Positions 41,747 to 51,388 are shown, counted from the first letter of the stretch. The stretch is 64,000 nt of DNA from Candidatus Eisenbacteria bacterium (GCA_016867715.1 VGIW01000005.1:1-64000), one strand, 5' to 3'. Translations and numbers: made by a program. The notes: generated from the sequence alone by a model not told the origin.

Positions 41747-44065
41747 TTAGGCCCTCCTCCTGCGCGGAGGACAGGCGAGCGCGAAAACCTCTTCCACCCG
41801 ATGGGCCGGGAGGATCTCGAGAAGGCTCCGAACCTCGGTCGGGATCTCCTCGAGCTCGGGGAGGTTTCGCTCGGGGAGGATGACGCGCCGAATTCCCGCG
41901 CGATACGCGCCGAGGATCTTCTGCTTGACGCCGCCGACCGGAAGCACGTGCCCGCGGAGCGTGATCTCCCCCGTCATCGCGATGTCGTGGCGCACCGGAT
42001 AGCCGGAGATGATCGAGTAGAGCGCGGTCGCCACCGCGACGCCGGCGGAGGGGCCGTCTTTCGCGATCGCCCCGGCCGGGACGTGGATGTGAATGTCGTG
42101 GTTCTCGAGGAGCTCGCGCGGCGCGCCGCTCCGGTCGAGGAAGCTTCTCACGAACGAGAGAGCCGCCTCGGCCGATTCGCGCATCACCTCCCCGAGGTGC
42201 CCCGTGATCTGCAGCGTCTGTCGGCCCGGCATCAGGGTCGCCTCGACGAAGAGGATCTGGCCTCCGGACGGAGTCCACGCGAGGGCGGTGGCGACCCCGA
42301 TCTCCGGGCGCCTCCCCTTGAGCTCCGGGTAGTGATGCGGCGTGCCGAGATAGTGCGGAAGGCCCTTCTCGCCGACGACGACCCTCCGCTTGTCTCCCTC
42401 GAGCAGCGTCATCGCGCGCTTCCGGCAGATGGCGGCGAGGCTTCTCTCGAGCTCGCGGAGCCCCGCCTCGATCGCGTACTCCTCGATCACCCTCCGGATC
42501 GCACGGCGCCGCACGACGAGGGTCCCCGCGGAGAGCCCGTTTCTTCGGATCTGCTTCGGCAGGAGATGCCTCTCGGCGATCCGCACCTTCTCCTGGGTCG
42601 TGTAGCCGGGGAACTCGATGATCTCAAGCCGGTCGAGAAGGCCGGCCGGGATGCTGTCCATGCTGTTCGCGGTCGTGATGAAGAAGACGTCCGAGAGGTC
42701 GAACGGAAGATTCAAATAATGATCCGCGAAACGTCGGTTCTCCTCCGGGTCGAGCACCTCGAGGAGGGACGCGGAGGGATCTCCCCGGAAATCCGATCCG
42801 ATCTTGTCGATCTCGTCGATCATGAAGAGCGGATTCCGCACGCCGACCCTCCGGATCTCCTGGAGGATCCTTCCCGGGAGCGCCCCGCTGTAGGTGCGGC
42901 GATGCCCTCGGATCTCGCTCTCGTCCGTGATCCCTCCGAGGGAAAGATGGGCGACGCGGCGTTCGAGCGCCTCGGCGATCGAGAGGCCGAGCGATGTCTT
43001 CCCGACTCCGGGCGGCCCGACGAAACAAAGAAGCGGCGGCGGCGAGTCCTTCTTCAGCTTCCGCACGGCGAGAAACTCGAGCACGCGCTCCTTGATCTTC
43101 CCGAGCCCGCAGTGGTTCCGATCGAGGATGGCCCGCGCCTTCTCGAGGTCGATCGTGTCCTCGGATACGCGCGCCCAAGGGAGGTCGAGAACCCAATCGA
43201 GATGCGTGCGCCCGATCGTGAACTCGCCGCTCTGGACCGGAACGCGGGAGAGGCGGATGATCTCCTCGCGGCAGGCCTGGCGGACCGGCCCGGGGAGAGC
43301 CGTCTCGGTGAGGCGCCGCTCCATCTCGCGGATCTGCGTCTCCCGCTCGTCCTCCTCGCCGAGCTCTCTTCGGATCGTCTCGATCTGCTGTCTCAGAAAC
43401 GATTCCTTCTTCTTCTCGTCGAGCGCGGTCTCGACCTTCTCGTTGATCTTCTTCTGCAGCTCCGCGATCTTCTTCTCGCGGTCGAGAAGACGCCCGATCT
43501 CCTCGAGGCGCCGCTCCACGTCCTCCGTCTCGAGGAGCGTCCTTCTCTGCTCGAAGGGGAGGCGGAGGCGCGCGGTGATGAGATCGGCGAGATGGCCGGC
43601 GGTCGCCACGCGCCTCGCGATCTCCAGAATCTCCTCTTCGGGTGAACCGCCGAGAAGCTCTCCGAACGAATCGAGGCAGGAGCGCCGGAGCGCTTCGATG
43701 CGAAGCTCGTGCCCCTCGCTGGAGGGGGCCGGGGAGACGGCGGCGATCGGGAACGGTTCGGCGCGGACGAGCGCCGCCCGGTCGATCCGCGCGATCCCCA
43801 CCACGGCGATGCGGACCGTGCCGTCCTCGAGGCGGCGCATCTGCTCAATCCTCGCCGCGGTGCCGCGGACCGGGAGCGCGTCCCACGTGTCGGCCGCCGG
43901 ATAGAGCGCCACGAAACGGTCGTTCGAGAGAGCGGCGTCGACGAGATGGATGTCCGACTCGCGCTCCAACAACAATATCAAACGTTCATAAGGAAAGAGA
44001 ATCGTCTCCGGCACGGCGAGAAGCGGAAGCTCGCTCGGGATCGGGATCTTGGGCGGAGCGGTCAC
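41747..44065 (-). CDS. lon: ATP-dependent protease Lon
   Basis: 772 residues with complete Lon architecture: N-terminal substrate domain ([17 protein letters not shown]), a coiled-coil middle ([21 protein letters not shown]), AAA+ ATPase with Walker [10 protein letters not shown] near residue 350 and MIDEIDKIG, and the Ser-Lys protease with KDGPSAG (Ser near 673) and GVKQKILGA (Lys near 715). Start GTG 44065 overlaps the Hsp20 stop (GTGA). It degrades misfolded and some regulatory proteins in the cytoplasm. Pairing with the small heat-shock gene just upstream suggests a shared protein-quality unit. Confidence 0.97.
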   Translation of the reverse strand: MTAPPKIPIPSELPLLAVPETILFPYERLILLLERESDIHLVDAALSNDRFVALYPAADTWDALPVRGTAARIEQMRRLEDGTVRIAVVGIARIDRAALVRAEPFPIAAVSPAPSSEGHELRIEALRRSCLDSFGELLGGSPEEEILEIARRVATAGHLADLITARLRLPFEQRRTLLETEDVERRLEEIGRLLDREKKIAELQKKINEKVETALDEKKKESFLRQQIETIRRELGEEDERETQIREMERRLTETALPGPVRQACREEIIRLSRVPVQSGEFTIGRTHLDWVLDLPWARVSEDTIDLEKARAILDRNHCGLGKIKERVLEFLAVRKLKKDSPPPLLCFVGPPGVGKTSLGLSIAEALERRVAHLSLGGITDESEIRGHRRTYSGALPGRILQEIRRVGVRNPLFMIDEIDKIGSDFRGDPSASLLEVLDPEENRRFADHYLNLPFDLSDVFFITTANSMDSIPAGLLDRLEIIEFPGYTTQEKVRIAERHLLPKQIRRNGLSAGTLVVRRRAIRRVIEEYAIEAGLRELERSLAAICRKRAMTLLEGDKRRVVVGEKGLPHYLGTPHHYPELKGRRPEIGVATALAWTPSGGQILFVEATLMPGRQTLQITGHLGEVMRESAEAALSFVRSFLDRSGAPRELLENHDIHIHVPAGAIAKDGPSAGVAVATALYSIISGYPVRHDIAMTGEITLRGHVLPVGGVKQKILGAYRAGIRRVILPERNLPELEEIPTEVRSLLEILPAHRVEEVFALACPPRRRRA

Positions 44066-44481
44066 CGAGTGATTCCTTCCCCGGCGCCGGGAAAGGAGAT
44101 CTCCAGGACGCCGTCGACGTACCGGGAGCTCGGCCGCGCGAGGTCGAAACCGGCGGGAAGCGGGATCCGCTTCTCGAAAGGTCCGCTCGCCCATTCGAGC
44201 GAATGGTAGCGCCGCGGCTTGCGGTGGTGCGGGGCCTTCCGCTCGCCTCGCACGGTGAGGACGTTCTCCTCGACGCGGATGTGGAAGTCCTTCGACTTCA
44301 TGCCGCCGATCTCGAGAACGACGAAGAGAACCCCGTCCAGCTCGTAAACGTCGGCGGGCGGGGACCAGAAGACCGGTTCCAGAACCGCTTCGCGCCGTCC
44401 AGGATAGGGGGCGTGCGTCGCCAAGAAGTCGAGCATCTCGCGCACGCCCTCATCCTTCTTCGGTCCTTCCCTTTCGGGCAC
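44062..44481 (-). CDS. Hsp20/alpha-crystallin small heat-shock protein
   Basis: 139 residues. The alpha-crystallin domain spans about 38-130: SPPADVYELDGVLFVVLEI, then SKDFHIRVEENVLTVRGER and a final GVLEISFPG (the I/V-x-I/V motif is within LEISF). A short N-terminal arm replaces the longer one of oligomeric relatives, and the typical YxxxERxxGxFxRxxxLP stretch reads YHSLEWASGPFEKRIPLP. It holds unfolding clients for refolding or for Lon, whose gene follows with a 4-base overlap. Start GTG 44481 lies behind GGGGGGAAGG. Confidence 0.93.
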   Translation of the reverse strand: MPEREGPKKDEGVREMLDFLATHAPYPGRREAVLEPVFWSPPADVYELDGVLFVVLEIGGMKSKDFHIRVEENVLTVRGERKAPHHRKPRRYHSLEWASGPFEKRIPLPAGFDLARPSSRYVDGVLEISFPGAGEGITR

Positions 44482-44502
44482 GTCCTTCCCCCCGCGGATG
44501 TT

Positions 44503-44874
44503 CTACTCGGAGGTCCAGCAGTAGCGGTCCTCGAACACCGTCTTGAAATCGTAAACGCCGACGAAGTCGTCGATCGAATCGGCGGCGGTCTTGGAGAGAA
44601 CTCCGTGATCGATGAGCATGAACACGATCCGGCCGAAGTCCTCTGTCGAGCGGAGGCCCCAGTGTTCGAAGACCATGCGCGAGGTCGGACCGAAACGTTG
44701 GATCGCGAGGCGCCGGATTCCATCGAGGAGTTCGCGCCCGTCGACATGCCGCGGCCTCTCGAGCCCGGAGAGCGTGAACTCGAGCGCCTCGAGAAGGAAG
44801 AGATACGCCTCCTCTCGGTAGGGGGACTCCCCGCTTCGTATCGCCTCGAAGGTCGTCCGAAGATCCTTCGCCAC
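44503..44874 (-). CDS. Minf_1886-family protein of unknown function
   Basis: 123 residues. It matches the pattern of a small uncharacterised family reported mostly from Planctomycetes and Verrucomicrobia: SPYREEAYLFLLEALEFTL, HVDGRELLDGIRRLAIQRFG, HWGLRSTEDFGRIVFMLID and the C-terminal DSIDDFVGVYDFKTVFED, ending YCWTSE. No cofactor motif is evident. Start GTG 44874 is chosen because AAGGAG sits 9 bases upstream and the codon lies 4 bases after the bshA stop; GTG 44892 would add six residues with poor ribosome-binding signal. It lies between bshA and Hsp20. Confidence 0.82.
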   Translation of the reverse strand: MAKDLRTTFEAIRSGESPYREEAYLFLLEALEFTLSGLERPRHVDGRELLDGIRRLAIQRFGPTSRMVFEHWGLRSTEDFGRIVFMLIDHGVLSKTAADSIDDFVGVYDFKTVFEDRYCWTSE

Positions 44875-44878
44875 GTGC

Positions 44879-46006
44879 TCAAGCTCCTTCACGGATCACG
44901 CGTTGATAGATCGCCTCGTATTCGGCCGTGATCTTCTCCGTGGAGAAATCCGCGGCCGCGCGCTCCTTGGCCGCGCGGCTCATCTCGCGTCTTCGTGCGG
45001 GATTCTGCAACAGCTCCCGGGTCATTTCAATCATTCTTTCGAGGTCGCCGAGGGGCGCGAGCGCGCCGTCGACGCCGTTCCGCACGACTTCCGGGAGCCC
45101 GCCGCCGTCGTAGCCGACGACCGGCACGCCGGAAGCCATCGCCTCGAGCGCAACCAGCCCGAAGCTCTCGACGGTGCTCGGGAGAAGGAGCAGGTCGGCG
45201 AAGGGGAGGATCCGGTGAACGGCGATCCGGTTCCCGAGAAAGTGGATCCGGTCTTGCACGCCGAGCTCCTCGGCGAGGATCCGGCAAGGAACCCGCTCCG
45301 GCCCGTCGCCGACGAGAAGGAGCTGCGCGCCGGTCGCCTCGCGCACGCGCGCGAGAAGGCGGACCACGTCCCTCACGTTCTTCACCTTTCGGAAGTTCGA
45401 GATGTGCATGAGGACCGGCCCCTCGTCGAGATCGAGGCGGTCGCGGAGGCTCTCGTCGGGCGTTCCGGAGAAGACCCTGGGGTTCACGAAGTTCGGGATG
45501 ACGTCGATCGGCTTCTCGACGCGCAGCTTCTCCCTCGTCTCGCGCGCGAGGAAACGCGAAACGGCGGTGACCGCGTCGGAACGCTCGATGCTGAACTTCG
45601 TGATCTCGAAGAAGCTCTCCTCGCTCCCCACGAGGGTGATGTCGGTCCCGTGGAGCGTCGTGACGACCTTCACCCTGCTCTCGCCGAGGATCTGATTGGC
45701 GAGGAAGGCGCTCGTCGCGTGCGGGATCGCGTAGTGGACGTGCAAGAGGTCGAGCTTCTCGCGGCGGACCACCTCGGCCATCCGGACGGCGAGGGCGAGC
45801 GAATAGGGAGGATATTTGAAGAGTGGATAGGTCATGGTCTTGACTTTGTGGAAGACGATCCCGGTCCCCTCGGTCTCGAGACGGAACGGGCGCGAGTAGC
45901 TGACGAAATGAACCTCGTGGCCTTTTTCGGCGAGGGCGTGCCCGAGCTCCGTGGCCACGACCCCCGATCCTCCCGCGGTCGGATAACAGGTGATGCCGAT
46001 CTTCAT
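44879..46006 (-). CDS. bshA: BshA-type N-acetyl-alpha-D-glucosaminyl L-malate synthase
   Basis: 375 residues, GT4 family, with the BshA start MKIGITCYPTAGGSGVVATELG. VHYAIPHATSAFLA and TTLHGTDITLVG are the substrate-site signatures of the malate-glycosylating enzyme, and NFVNPRVF, VESFGLVALEAMASGVPVV and GGLPEVV complete the donor domain. It makes the first intermediate of bacillithiol, and the adjacent bshC supports that reading. ATG 46006 overlaps the bshC stop (TGATG) with GGAG upstream; the ATG at 46009 is the alternative. Confidence 0.93.
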   Translation of the reverse strand: MKIGITCYPTAGGSGVVATELGHALAEKGHEVHFVSYSRPFRLETEGTGIVFHKVKTMTYPLFKYPPYSLALAVRMAEVVRREKLDLLHVHYAIPHATSAFLANQILGESRVKVVTTLHGTDITLVGSEESFFEITKFSIERSDAVTAVSRFLARETREKLRVEKPIDVIPNFVNPRVFSGTPDESLRDRLDLDEGPVLMHISNFRKVKNVRDVVRLLARVREATGAQLLLVGDGPERVPCRILAEELGVQDRIHFLGNRIAVHRILPFADLLLLPSTVESFGLVALEAMASGVPVVGYDGGGLPEVVRNGVDGALAPLGDLERMIEMTRELLQNPARRREMSRAAKERAAADFSTEKITAEYEAIYQRVIREGA

Positions 46007-47628
46007 CATTTGCTCCTCTCGACGACGAGAAGGCGCGGGGTTCCCTCGAGGGACGCGGCCTCCTCTTCGACCGCCTCGAGAATCCCCGGCCCATAGCGCG
46101 CGAGAAGATGGAGAAGAGAAAGAACCGTCTCCTGCGGCTTGCCTCCGGGAAAGAGCTCGTTTCGGATTCGGTGGATTCGGTTGCGGCGGTTCTCGCCGCT
46201 CTTGTCCGCGAGGCGGAGGAGCTTCTCCCCCATCCGCTCCGCTTCTCGCGGAAGGCGGGTCCGGGCCGCGTCCTCCGGTCCGAGCGCCCCGGGCGCCGCG
46301 CGGTCGAACGCTTCGAGAAGCGACCCGGTCTCGGCGCGCACTCGCTCGGCGAAGTCCCGAACTTGTTCTTCGATCTCTCCGCCGGTCGTCTTCGGCGTCC
46401 TTCCGGGAAGGAGATCCTCGGGCTGAAGGTTCATCTGTTGAAGAAGTTCGTCGGAGCGCCGGGAGAGGACGAAGACGCTCGCGCGGGGGACGAGCGGCGC
46501 TCGTCCTACGCCGAGGCATTCGTAGAGCGGCCCGAGCTCCGCGTGGTAGAGGAGCTCGGAGTGCCCCGCGATCATCCCGGCGCTCGGGAAGACCGCGTCT
46601 TGGACGACCGGGCGGAGAGCGGCCGCGGGAGTCGCGCGCGTCGCCCCGCTCTCGATCCGATCGGCGAGCTCATTCGCCGGAACCGTCTCTTCCCCTTCCG
46701 CGCGCACCCGGTCCCCTTCGAGGAAGAGAGGGACCCGCGCGTCCCCGTCGACCCGAAAGAGAGGAAGACGCTTCTCATCGAAAGGAATCGGCGGCGCGAA
46801 GCCGGCTCGTTCGAGAAGATCCGTTCCCGCGCGGAGCGCTTCGATCGCCCGGGGAGCGCTGCGAACGGCGGCGGCGAGCACGGAGCGCCCGCGCGGATCG
46901 ATCTCCGCGTCCCTCCCGTCGAAGAAGACGATGTTTTCGGTGCGTCCGATTCGGCGCGCGGTTCGCGCGAAGAGGAACGGGAGGTGTGTTCTCTCTCCGA
47001 CGAGCGCGCCGAGCTCTTCCAGGAGCGCTTCCGCTTCGGCGCCCGGGGGAAGGGCCGCGCCAACCGCGCCGAGAAACTCCCTCCATCCATTCGGCTCCGC
47101 CGCGAGGGCGCCGACCTGCGTCCTCGGAGGAGCCGCCGCGAGCGGGGAGCGGATCGTTCCCGGCTCGCCGTGCTCTCGCGCGAGGACGATCCGGTCGATC
47201 TCGTCGCGATCCGCGTCGTGCGATGCGATCCAGAAGAGCGGAACGACGGGGCGGCCGGTTTCGGCGGCGCGAGCGCGCGCGAGCGCGCGGAGCGAGGCCA
47301 TCTTGTAGAAGACGAGGCAGGGGCCGAGAAGAACCCCCGGCTGTTGTCCGGCGACCACGAATACCGTGCGGGGATCCGCGAGCGCCGCGCGAAGGTTCGA
47401 GCTCTTCTCTCCGTCCGTCTCCCGCGCGAACCCGAGAATCCGCTCGGCCGTCTCCGGCGCGATCGGTCCGGGCGAGGTCGGCCCGGACGGAGCGGCCGCG
47501 GGTCGGCGAAGCGGGAATCCCGCGTAGAGCGGCCCGAGCCTCTCCTCGCCGTCGAGATACGACCGGAGGAGCGCCGGGGCCGCCTCGGGGAAGAGCCTCC
47601 GCTCGACGCGGAGATCGCTAGGCGCCAT
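46006..47628 (-). CDS. bshC: BshC-type putative cysteine ligase of bacillithiol synthesis
   Basis: 540 residues. BshC joins cysteine to the glucosaminyl-malate in bacillithiol synthesis. VVAGQQPGVLLGPCLVFYK, VPLFWIASHDADRDEID and AGMIAGHSELLYHAELGPLYE are the conserved nucleotide-binding and core motifs. The C-terminal helical region (RRNRIHRIRNELFPGGKPQET) is the usual coiled-coil end. It overlaps the upstream SAM-hydrolase-like gene by 11 bases and its stop is shared with bshA. No bshB deacetylase gene is evident in the window. Confidence 0.92.
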   Translation of the reverse strand: MAPSDLRVERRLFPEAAPALLRSYLDGEERLGPLYAGFPLRRPAAAPSGPTSPGPIAPETAERILGFARETDGEKSSNLRAALADPRTVFVVAGQQPGVLLGPCLVFYKMASLRALARARAAETGRPVVPLFWIASHDADRDEIDRIVLAREHGEPGTIRSPLAAAPPRTQVGALAAEPNGWREFLGAVGAALPPGAEAEALLEELGALVGERTHLPFLFARTARRIGRTENIVFFDGRDAEIDPRGRSVLAAAVRSAPRAIEALRAGTDLLERAGFAPPIPFDEKRLPLFRVDGDARVPLFLEGDRVRAEGEETVPANELADRIESGATRATPAAALRPVVQDAVFPSAGMIAGHSELLYHAELGPLYECLGVGRAPLVPRASVFVLSRRSDELLQQMNLQPEDLLPGRTPKTTGGEIEEQVRDFAERVRAETGSLLEAFDRAAPGALGPEDAARTRLPREAERMGEKLLRLADKSGENRRNRIHRIRNELFPGGKPQETVLSLLHLLARYGPGILEAVEEEAASLEGTPRLLVVERSK

Positions 47629-48427
47629 GAATGCGCTCCAGAATCACCGGCTCCCCGGCGGCGACGCCGAGGCGCCGCGAGGCATTCCCCATCGACACCG
47701 CGACCTCGAGGGTTTCCCAGCTCCCGAAGAGGAGGACGAGGCTTCCGGCCCCCGCTTCGAGGAAAGTGTGAACCCTCGCGTCGATCGAGGTCGCGCCGAC
47801 GCGCGCCCGGTACGGTGTTCCCCTCGCCCAATCCTCGATGAGCGAACGATCGAGGTTCGTAAGAAGGTTGCCGAAACGATCGACCCAGACGACCTCGCCG
47901 GTCAGGCGCTCCGCGGTTCGCTGAGGGGGGCGGATCGGGGAGGGGACGAGCCTCTCGACGCCGATCGGGACGCCGAACCGCTCCGGGTTCTCGCCCCGCG
48001 CGAGGCCCGCCGCCGCATGTGCGAAAAGATCGCGTGCGTGGAAGGTCGGGCAGATCCGGGGCGGCAGCCATTCCCCTTGCTCGATGCGCCAGGCGCGCGG
48101 GGATCCCATGCGGAGGACCTCTCCGAAGATCCCGTTGTCCGGCCCGACGTAGAAGAACCCTCCCGCCTCCGCGATCAGCGCGATTCGATCGGTCCCGACC
48201 GCCGGATCGACCACGGCGAGGTGGATCGTGCCGGACGGGAAGCAGGGGGCTGTGTGATTGAGGAGGTGCGCCGCCGATCCGATCGCGCCCGGGGGAACCG
48301 AGTGTGTGATGTCGACGAGCACCGCGTCGGGGGCGAGGCGGAGAAGGACTCCCTTGACCGATGGGACGTACGTCCCCTCGCCGAAATCGGTGAGAAGCGT
48401 GATGACCCGCGCGCGTGCGCCGCTCAC
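47618..48427 (-). CDS. S-adenosyl-l-methionine hydroxide adenosyltransferase (DUF62 family)
   Basis: 269 residues. VITLLTDFGEGTYVPSVKGVL, VDITHSVPPGAI, HLAVVDPAVGTDR, YVGPDNGIFG and TFHARDLFAHAAA are the successive motifs of the DUF62 fold, which hydrolyses SAM to adenosine and methionine in most prokaryotes (relatives are fluorinases and chlorinases). The usual TFHGRD appears as TFHARD. There is no halogenase-type insertion visible. Start GTG 48427 overlaps the AMMECR1 stop (GTGA). The cellular purpose of this activity is not known in the family. Confidence 0.9.
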   Translation of the reverse strand: MSGARARVITLLTDFGEGTYVPSVKGVLLRLAPDAVLVDITHSVPPGAIGSAAHLLNHTAPCFPSGTIHLAVVDPAVGTDRIALIAEAGGFFYVGPDNGIFGEVLRMGSPRAWRIEQGEWLPPRICPTFHARDLFAHAAAGLARGENPERFGVPIGVERLVPSPIRPPQRTAERLTGEVVWVDRFGNLLTNLDRSLIEDWARGTPYRARVGATSIDARVHTFLEAGAGSLVLLFGSWETLEVAVSMGNASRRLGVAAGEPVILERIHGA

Positions 48428-48966
48428 TTCTCTTCCCCCCACACCTCGGCCTCGAACCGCTCGATCGACGCGCCCTCGCGCCACGAGCCGGGAGGAAGGC
48501 CTGCTTTCCGGCAGGTCTCCTCGAGAAAACGCTCTGTGCTCCACCCTTCTTCTCCGGCCACTTGCGGGAGAAGGAGCCCGCTCCGATCCCCCTTCCGGAT
48601 GATGAGACCGTCCCGGCCGACCGCGATCTCCGACGGGTCCCGCACGGGAACCGGAGCCGTCAGCGCGGAGATCTCGATGCGAATCTCGGGGAGCTCGCGC
48701 GGAGCGAGGCTCTCGAAGCGGTAATCGTCGCGCGCGGCGGCGACCGCCATCTCCGCGACAACGCGCGCGAGCGGCTCTTCGGCGAGCACGCGGCCGATGC
48801 ACCCGCGGAGCCGACCGGCCCGCGTCAGCGTCACGAACGCGCCGCGCGCCTCGGCGAGCGGTCCGGCGAGAGGGATCTCGGGCTCGTAGCGTCTCCCCTC
48901 GAGAAGAGCCTCGATCGCGGACCTGGCGACGGCGAGGAGCTCTTTCCGGTCCGATTCGCCGATCAT
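48424..48966 (-). CDS. AMMECR1-domain protein
   Basis: 180 residues. The invariant family hexapeptide LRGCIG lies at 53-58, preceded by GAFVTLTRAGR and followed by the domain end IEISALTAP and VAGEEGWSTERFLEETCRKAGL. AMMECR1 proteins are uncharacterised but commonly occur beside MEMO-like proteins, as here: the MEMO gene precedes it with an ATGA overlap. A radical-SAM partner, the third member of the AmmeMemoRadiSam set, is not in the window. Confidence 0.93.
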   Translation of the reverse strand: MIGESDRKELLAVARSAIEALLEGRRYEPEIPLAGPLAEARGAFVTLTRAGRLRGCIGRVLAEEPLARVVAEMAVAAARDDYRFESLAPRELPEIRIEISALTAPVPVRDPSEIAVGRDGLIIRKGDRSGLLLPQVAGEEGWSTERFLEETCRKAGLPPGSWREGASIERFEAEVWGEEK

Positions 48967-49811
48967 TCGCGCCCCTCCCGAACGAACGCGAGGGAGGCGT
49001 AGCCGACCACCTCGCTCTTTCCGCCGGCCGTATCCCCGGAGTTCGCGTAGCGGAGAAGGCGCGCGCGCGCGCCGAATCGGTCGCGGGCGGCCGCGCCGAG
49101 CGCGAGGATCGGACCGATCCCGCACGCCTCGGTGTTTCCCGCCTCGATCGCTCCGGCGAGCTTCTCGATCTCGAGCCTCTCGAGAAGGTCGAGGAGGAGC
49201 CGATCGATGCGGACCGCGTCATCATAGGAGTGAAAATGCGAGAGATCGGAGCTTGCGAGATAAAGCGTATCGTCCGAGCCGAAGAGGTCGGCGAGCCGCC
49301 CCGCGAGCTCCTCGGCGAAGGAGAGGTCGTGCGAGCCGAGCACGAGCGGGATGAGGCGGAACGCGCCGAGAGAGACCTGGAGGAACGGGATCTGAACCTC
49401 GAGCGCGTGCTCCTCGATGTGCGGTCCCGGCAGGTCGCGGACGAGATCCTTCGCCGCCAGTAGGAGACCGGCCGCCCCCTTCTCGTCGATCGGGACGTCT
49501 CCGAGAGGCGTTCGGTAAGCTCCCGCCGGCCAGATCGACGCTCCGTGAAACGCGGCGCGGTGCGAGGGGGAGAGGACGACGACGCGGGCGAATGAGCGCC
49601 CGCGCACCGCGGCGTACGCGGAGCCCGCCACCGGTCCCGAGTAGACGTAGCCGGCGTGGGGAGAGACGAGACCGATCACTTCTCCGCCCGGGTTCGATCC
49701 CTCCGCTTCGTCCAGGAAGCGGAGGATCTCCCGTTCCAGATCGCGCGGGTCCGCGGGATAGAACTGCCCGTCCCAGCGGGCCTCTCGAATCGAAGGATGC
49801 GTCCTTCGCAC
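48963..49811 (-). CDS. MEMO1-family (AmmeMemoRadiSam protein B) protein
   Basis: 282 residues. REARWDGQFYPADP, SPHAGYVYSGPVAG (His52) and VVLSPSHR (His84) are the MEMO motifs that form a dioxygenase-like metal site; LASSDLSHFHSYDDA and NTEACGIGPI follow in order. Bacterial function is unknown. Start GTG 49811 has GGAGGGAGGG upstream and is 23 bases after nadB, so it continues the lipid A/nadB transcription run. Its stop overlaps AMMECR1. Confidence 0.93.
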   Translation of the reverse strand: MRRTHPSIREARWDGQFYPADPRDLEREILRFLDEAEGSNPGGEVIGLVSPHAGYVYSGPVAGSAYAAVRGRSFARVVVLSPSHRAAFHGASIWPAGAYRTPLGDVPIDEKGAAGLLLAAKDLVRDLPGPHIEEHALEVQIPFLQVSLGAFRLIPLVLGSHDLSFAEELAGRLADLFGSDDTLYLASSDLSHFHSYDDAVRIDRLLLDLLERLEIEKLAGAIEAGNTEACGIGPILALGAAARDRFGARARLLRYANSGDTAGGKSEVVGYASLAFVREGRE

Positions 49812-49834
49812 GGCCCTCCCTCCTTCTCCTCAAG

Positions 49835-51388
49835 CTATCCGATTCTCCGGCGGTAAACAACGGTGTTGCGGAGGAAGCGCGGGTCGGCGTGGGGGTAGTC
49901 CTCGACGTAGTGGAGGCCGCGGCTCTCGCGGCGGCGGAGGGCGCAGCGCACGATGAGCGATCCGGTCGCCGCGATGCTCCGAAGCTCGATCAGGTCGCGA
50001 GTGAGGACGGAGCCTTCGTAGCACGCCTCCACGTCCTTTCGGAGCGAGCGAAGCTCGCGGCGAGCGATCATCAGGCGGTCGACGGTGCGCGCGATGCCGA
50101 CGTAGCGCCACATGATCGTCCGAATTCGGTCCCAGAGATCGAGAACGAGGAGCCGCTCCGGCTTCTTCCGTTCGCCGTCCGGCCTGGCCGAGGGGATCCG
50201 CCGCGGGAAAGGATCGCCGGAGAAGCGCGCGGCCACCGACTCGGCCGCGCTCGTCGCGAAGACGAGCGCCTCGAGAAGCGAGTTCGAGGCGAGACGGTTC
50301 GCCCCGTGAAGTCCGGTGTGGGCCGCCTCCCCGCACGCGTAGAGCCGAGGGAGGTTCGTTCTTCCCTCCAAGTCCGTCGAGACGCCGCCGCACATGTAGT
50401 GGGCGGCGGGAACGACGGGGATCGGTTCCTTCGTGACGTCGATGCCGAGGGAGAGGCACTTCCGGTAGATGTTCGGAAAGCGCGAGCGGATCCGTTTCGG
50501 CGGGATCGCCGAGAGATCGAGATGCACGTGGCGTTCGCCGCGGGTCTTCATCTCGCGATCGATCGCGCGGGCGACGACGTCTCGCGGGGCGAGCGAGTCG
50601 GTGAAGAGCCGCCCCGCGAGATTGCGGAGGACCGCCCCCTCTCCGCGCACCGCCTCGGAGATGAGAAACGACTTGTCGCGCGGGTGGTAGAGGCACGTCG
50701 GGTGGAACTGGACGAACTCCAGGTTGGCGAGGCGCGCCCCGGCCCGATACGCCATCGCGATCCCGTCCCCGGAGGCGATGTCCGGATTGGTCGTATAGAG
50801 ATAAACCTTTCCGGCGCCGCCCGTCGCGAGAAGGGTCGTGCGGGCGAGGAAGACGCTCACGGCCCCGCGCGAGGGCCCGAGGGCGAACGCGCCCCAGATC
50901 TCGCCGTTCTCGGTTCGGATGAGATCGAAGACCTGGCGGTCCTCGAGGACCTTGATGTTCCGGTTCTTTCGGATCGCGGCGAGGAGGCCTCGTTCGATCT
51001 CCCGCCCGGTGGCGTCCTTCGCGTGAACGATCCTCCGGCGCGTGTGCCCCCCCTCTCTGCCGAGCGCGAGCTTCCCCTCTTCCCGAGAGAACCGGATGCC
51101 GATCTCGATGAGCTCGGCGACGAGGGCCGGCCCCCTCTCCACAACCAGTCGCGCCGCCCTCTCGTTCGAGAGACCCTCGCCGCAGCGAAGCGTGTCGGCG
51201 AGGTGGATCTCCGGCGAATCGTCGGGACCCATCACGGCCGCGATCCCGCCTTGCGCCAAGTTCGTGTTCGTGTCCGCGCTGTTCTTCTTCGTGAGAACGG
51301 TCACCGTTCCGCCGGCGGCGGCGCGAAGGGCGAAAACGAGCCCGCCGATCCCGCTTCCGAGCACGAGGAAATCGCTTCGATGGATCAC
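49835..51388 (-). CDS. nadB: L-aspartate oxidase
   Basis: 517 residues. The FAD-binding motif VLGSGIGGLVFALRAAAGG is at about 9-28, followed by the NadB segment KKNSADTNTNLAQGGIAAV. ATGGAGKVYLYTTNPD, then EFVQFHPTCLYHP, HYMCGGVSTDLEGRTNLPRLYACGE and AHTGLHGANRLASNSLLEALVF are the substrate and flavin regions. It oxidises aspartate to iminoaspartate, the first step of de novo NAD synthesis. The usual partners nadA and nadC are not here. Start GTG 51388 overlaps lpxK (GTGA). Confidence 0.97.
   Translation of the reverse strand: MIHRSDFLVLGSGIGGLVFALRAAAGGTVTVLTKKNSADTNTNLAQGGIAAVMGPDDSPEIHLADTLRCGEGLSNERAARLVVERGPALVAELIEIGIRFSREEGKLALGREGGHTRRRIVHAKDATGREIERGLLAAIRKNRNIKVLEDRQVFDLIRTENGEIWGAFALGPSRGAVSVFLARTTLLATGGAGKVYLYTTNPDIASGDGIAMAYRAGARLANLEFVQFHPTCLYHPRDKSFLISEAVRGEGAVLRNLAGRLFTDSLAPRDVVARAIDREMKTRGERHVHLDLSAIPPKRIRSRFPNIYRKCLSLGIDVTKEPIPVVPAAHYMCGGVSTDLEGRTNLPRLYACGEAAHTGLHGANRLASNSLLEALVFATSAAESVAARFSGDPFPRRIPSARPDGERKKPERLLVLDLWDRIRTIMWRYVGIARTVDRLMIARRELRSLRKDVEACYEGSVLTRDLIELRSIAATGSLIVRCALRRRESRGLHYVEDYPHADPRFLRNTVVYRRRIG

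Noticed and set aside
41801-43645. 614-codon plus-strand frame opposite lon
   Set aside because: Antisense of Lon; charge-rich with no domain.
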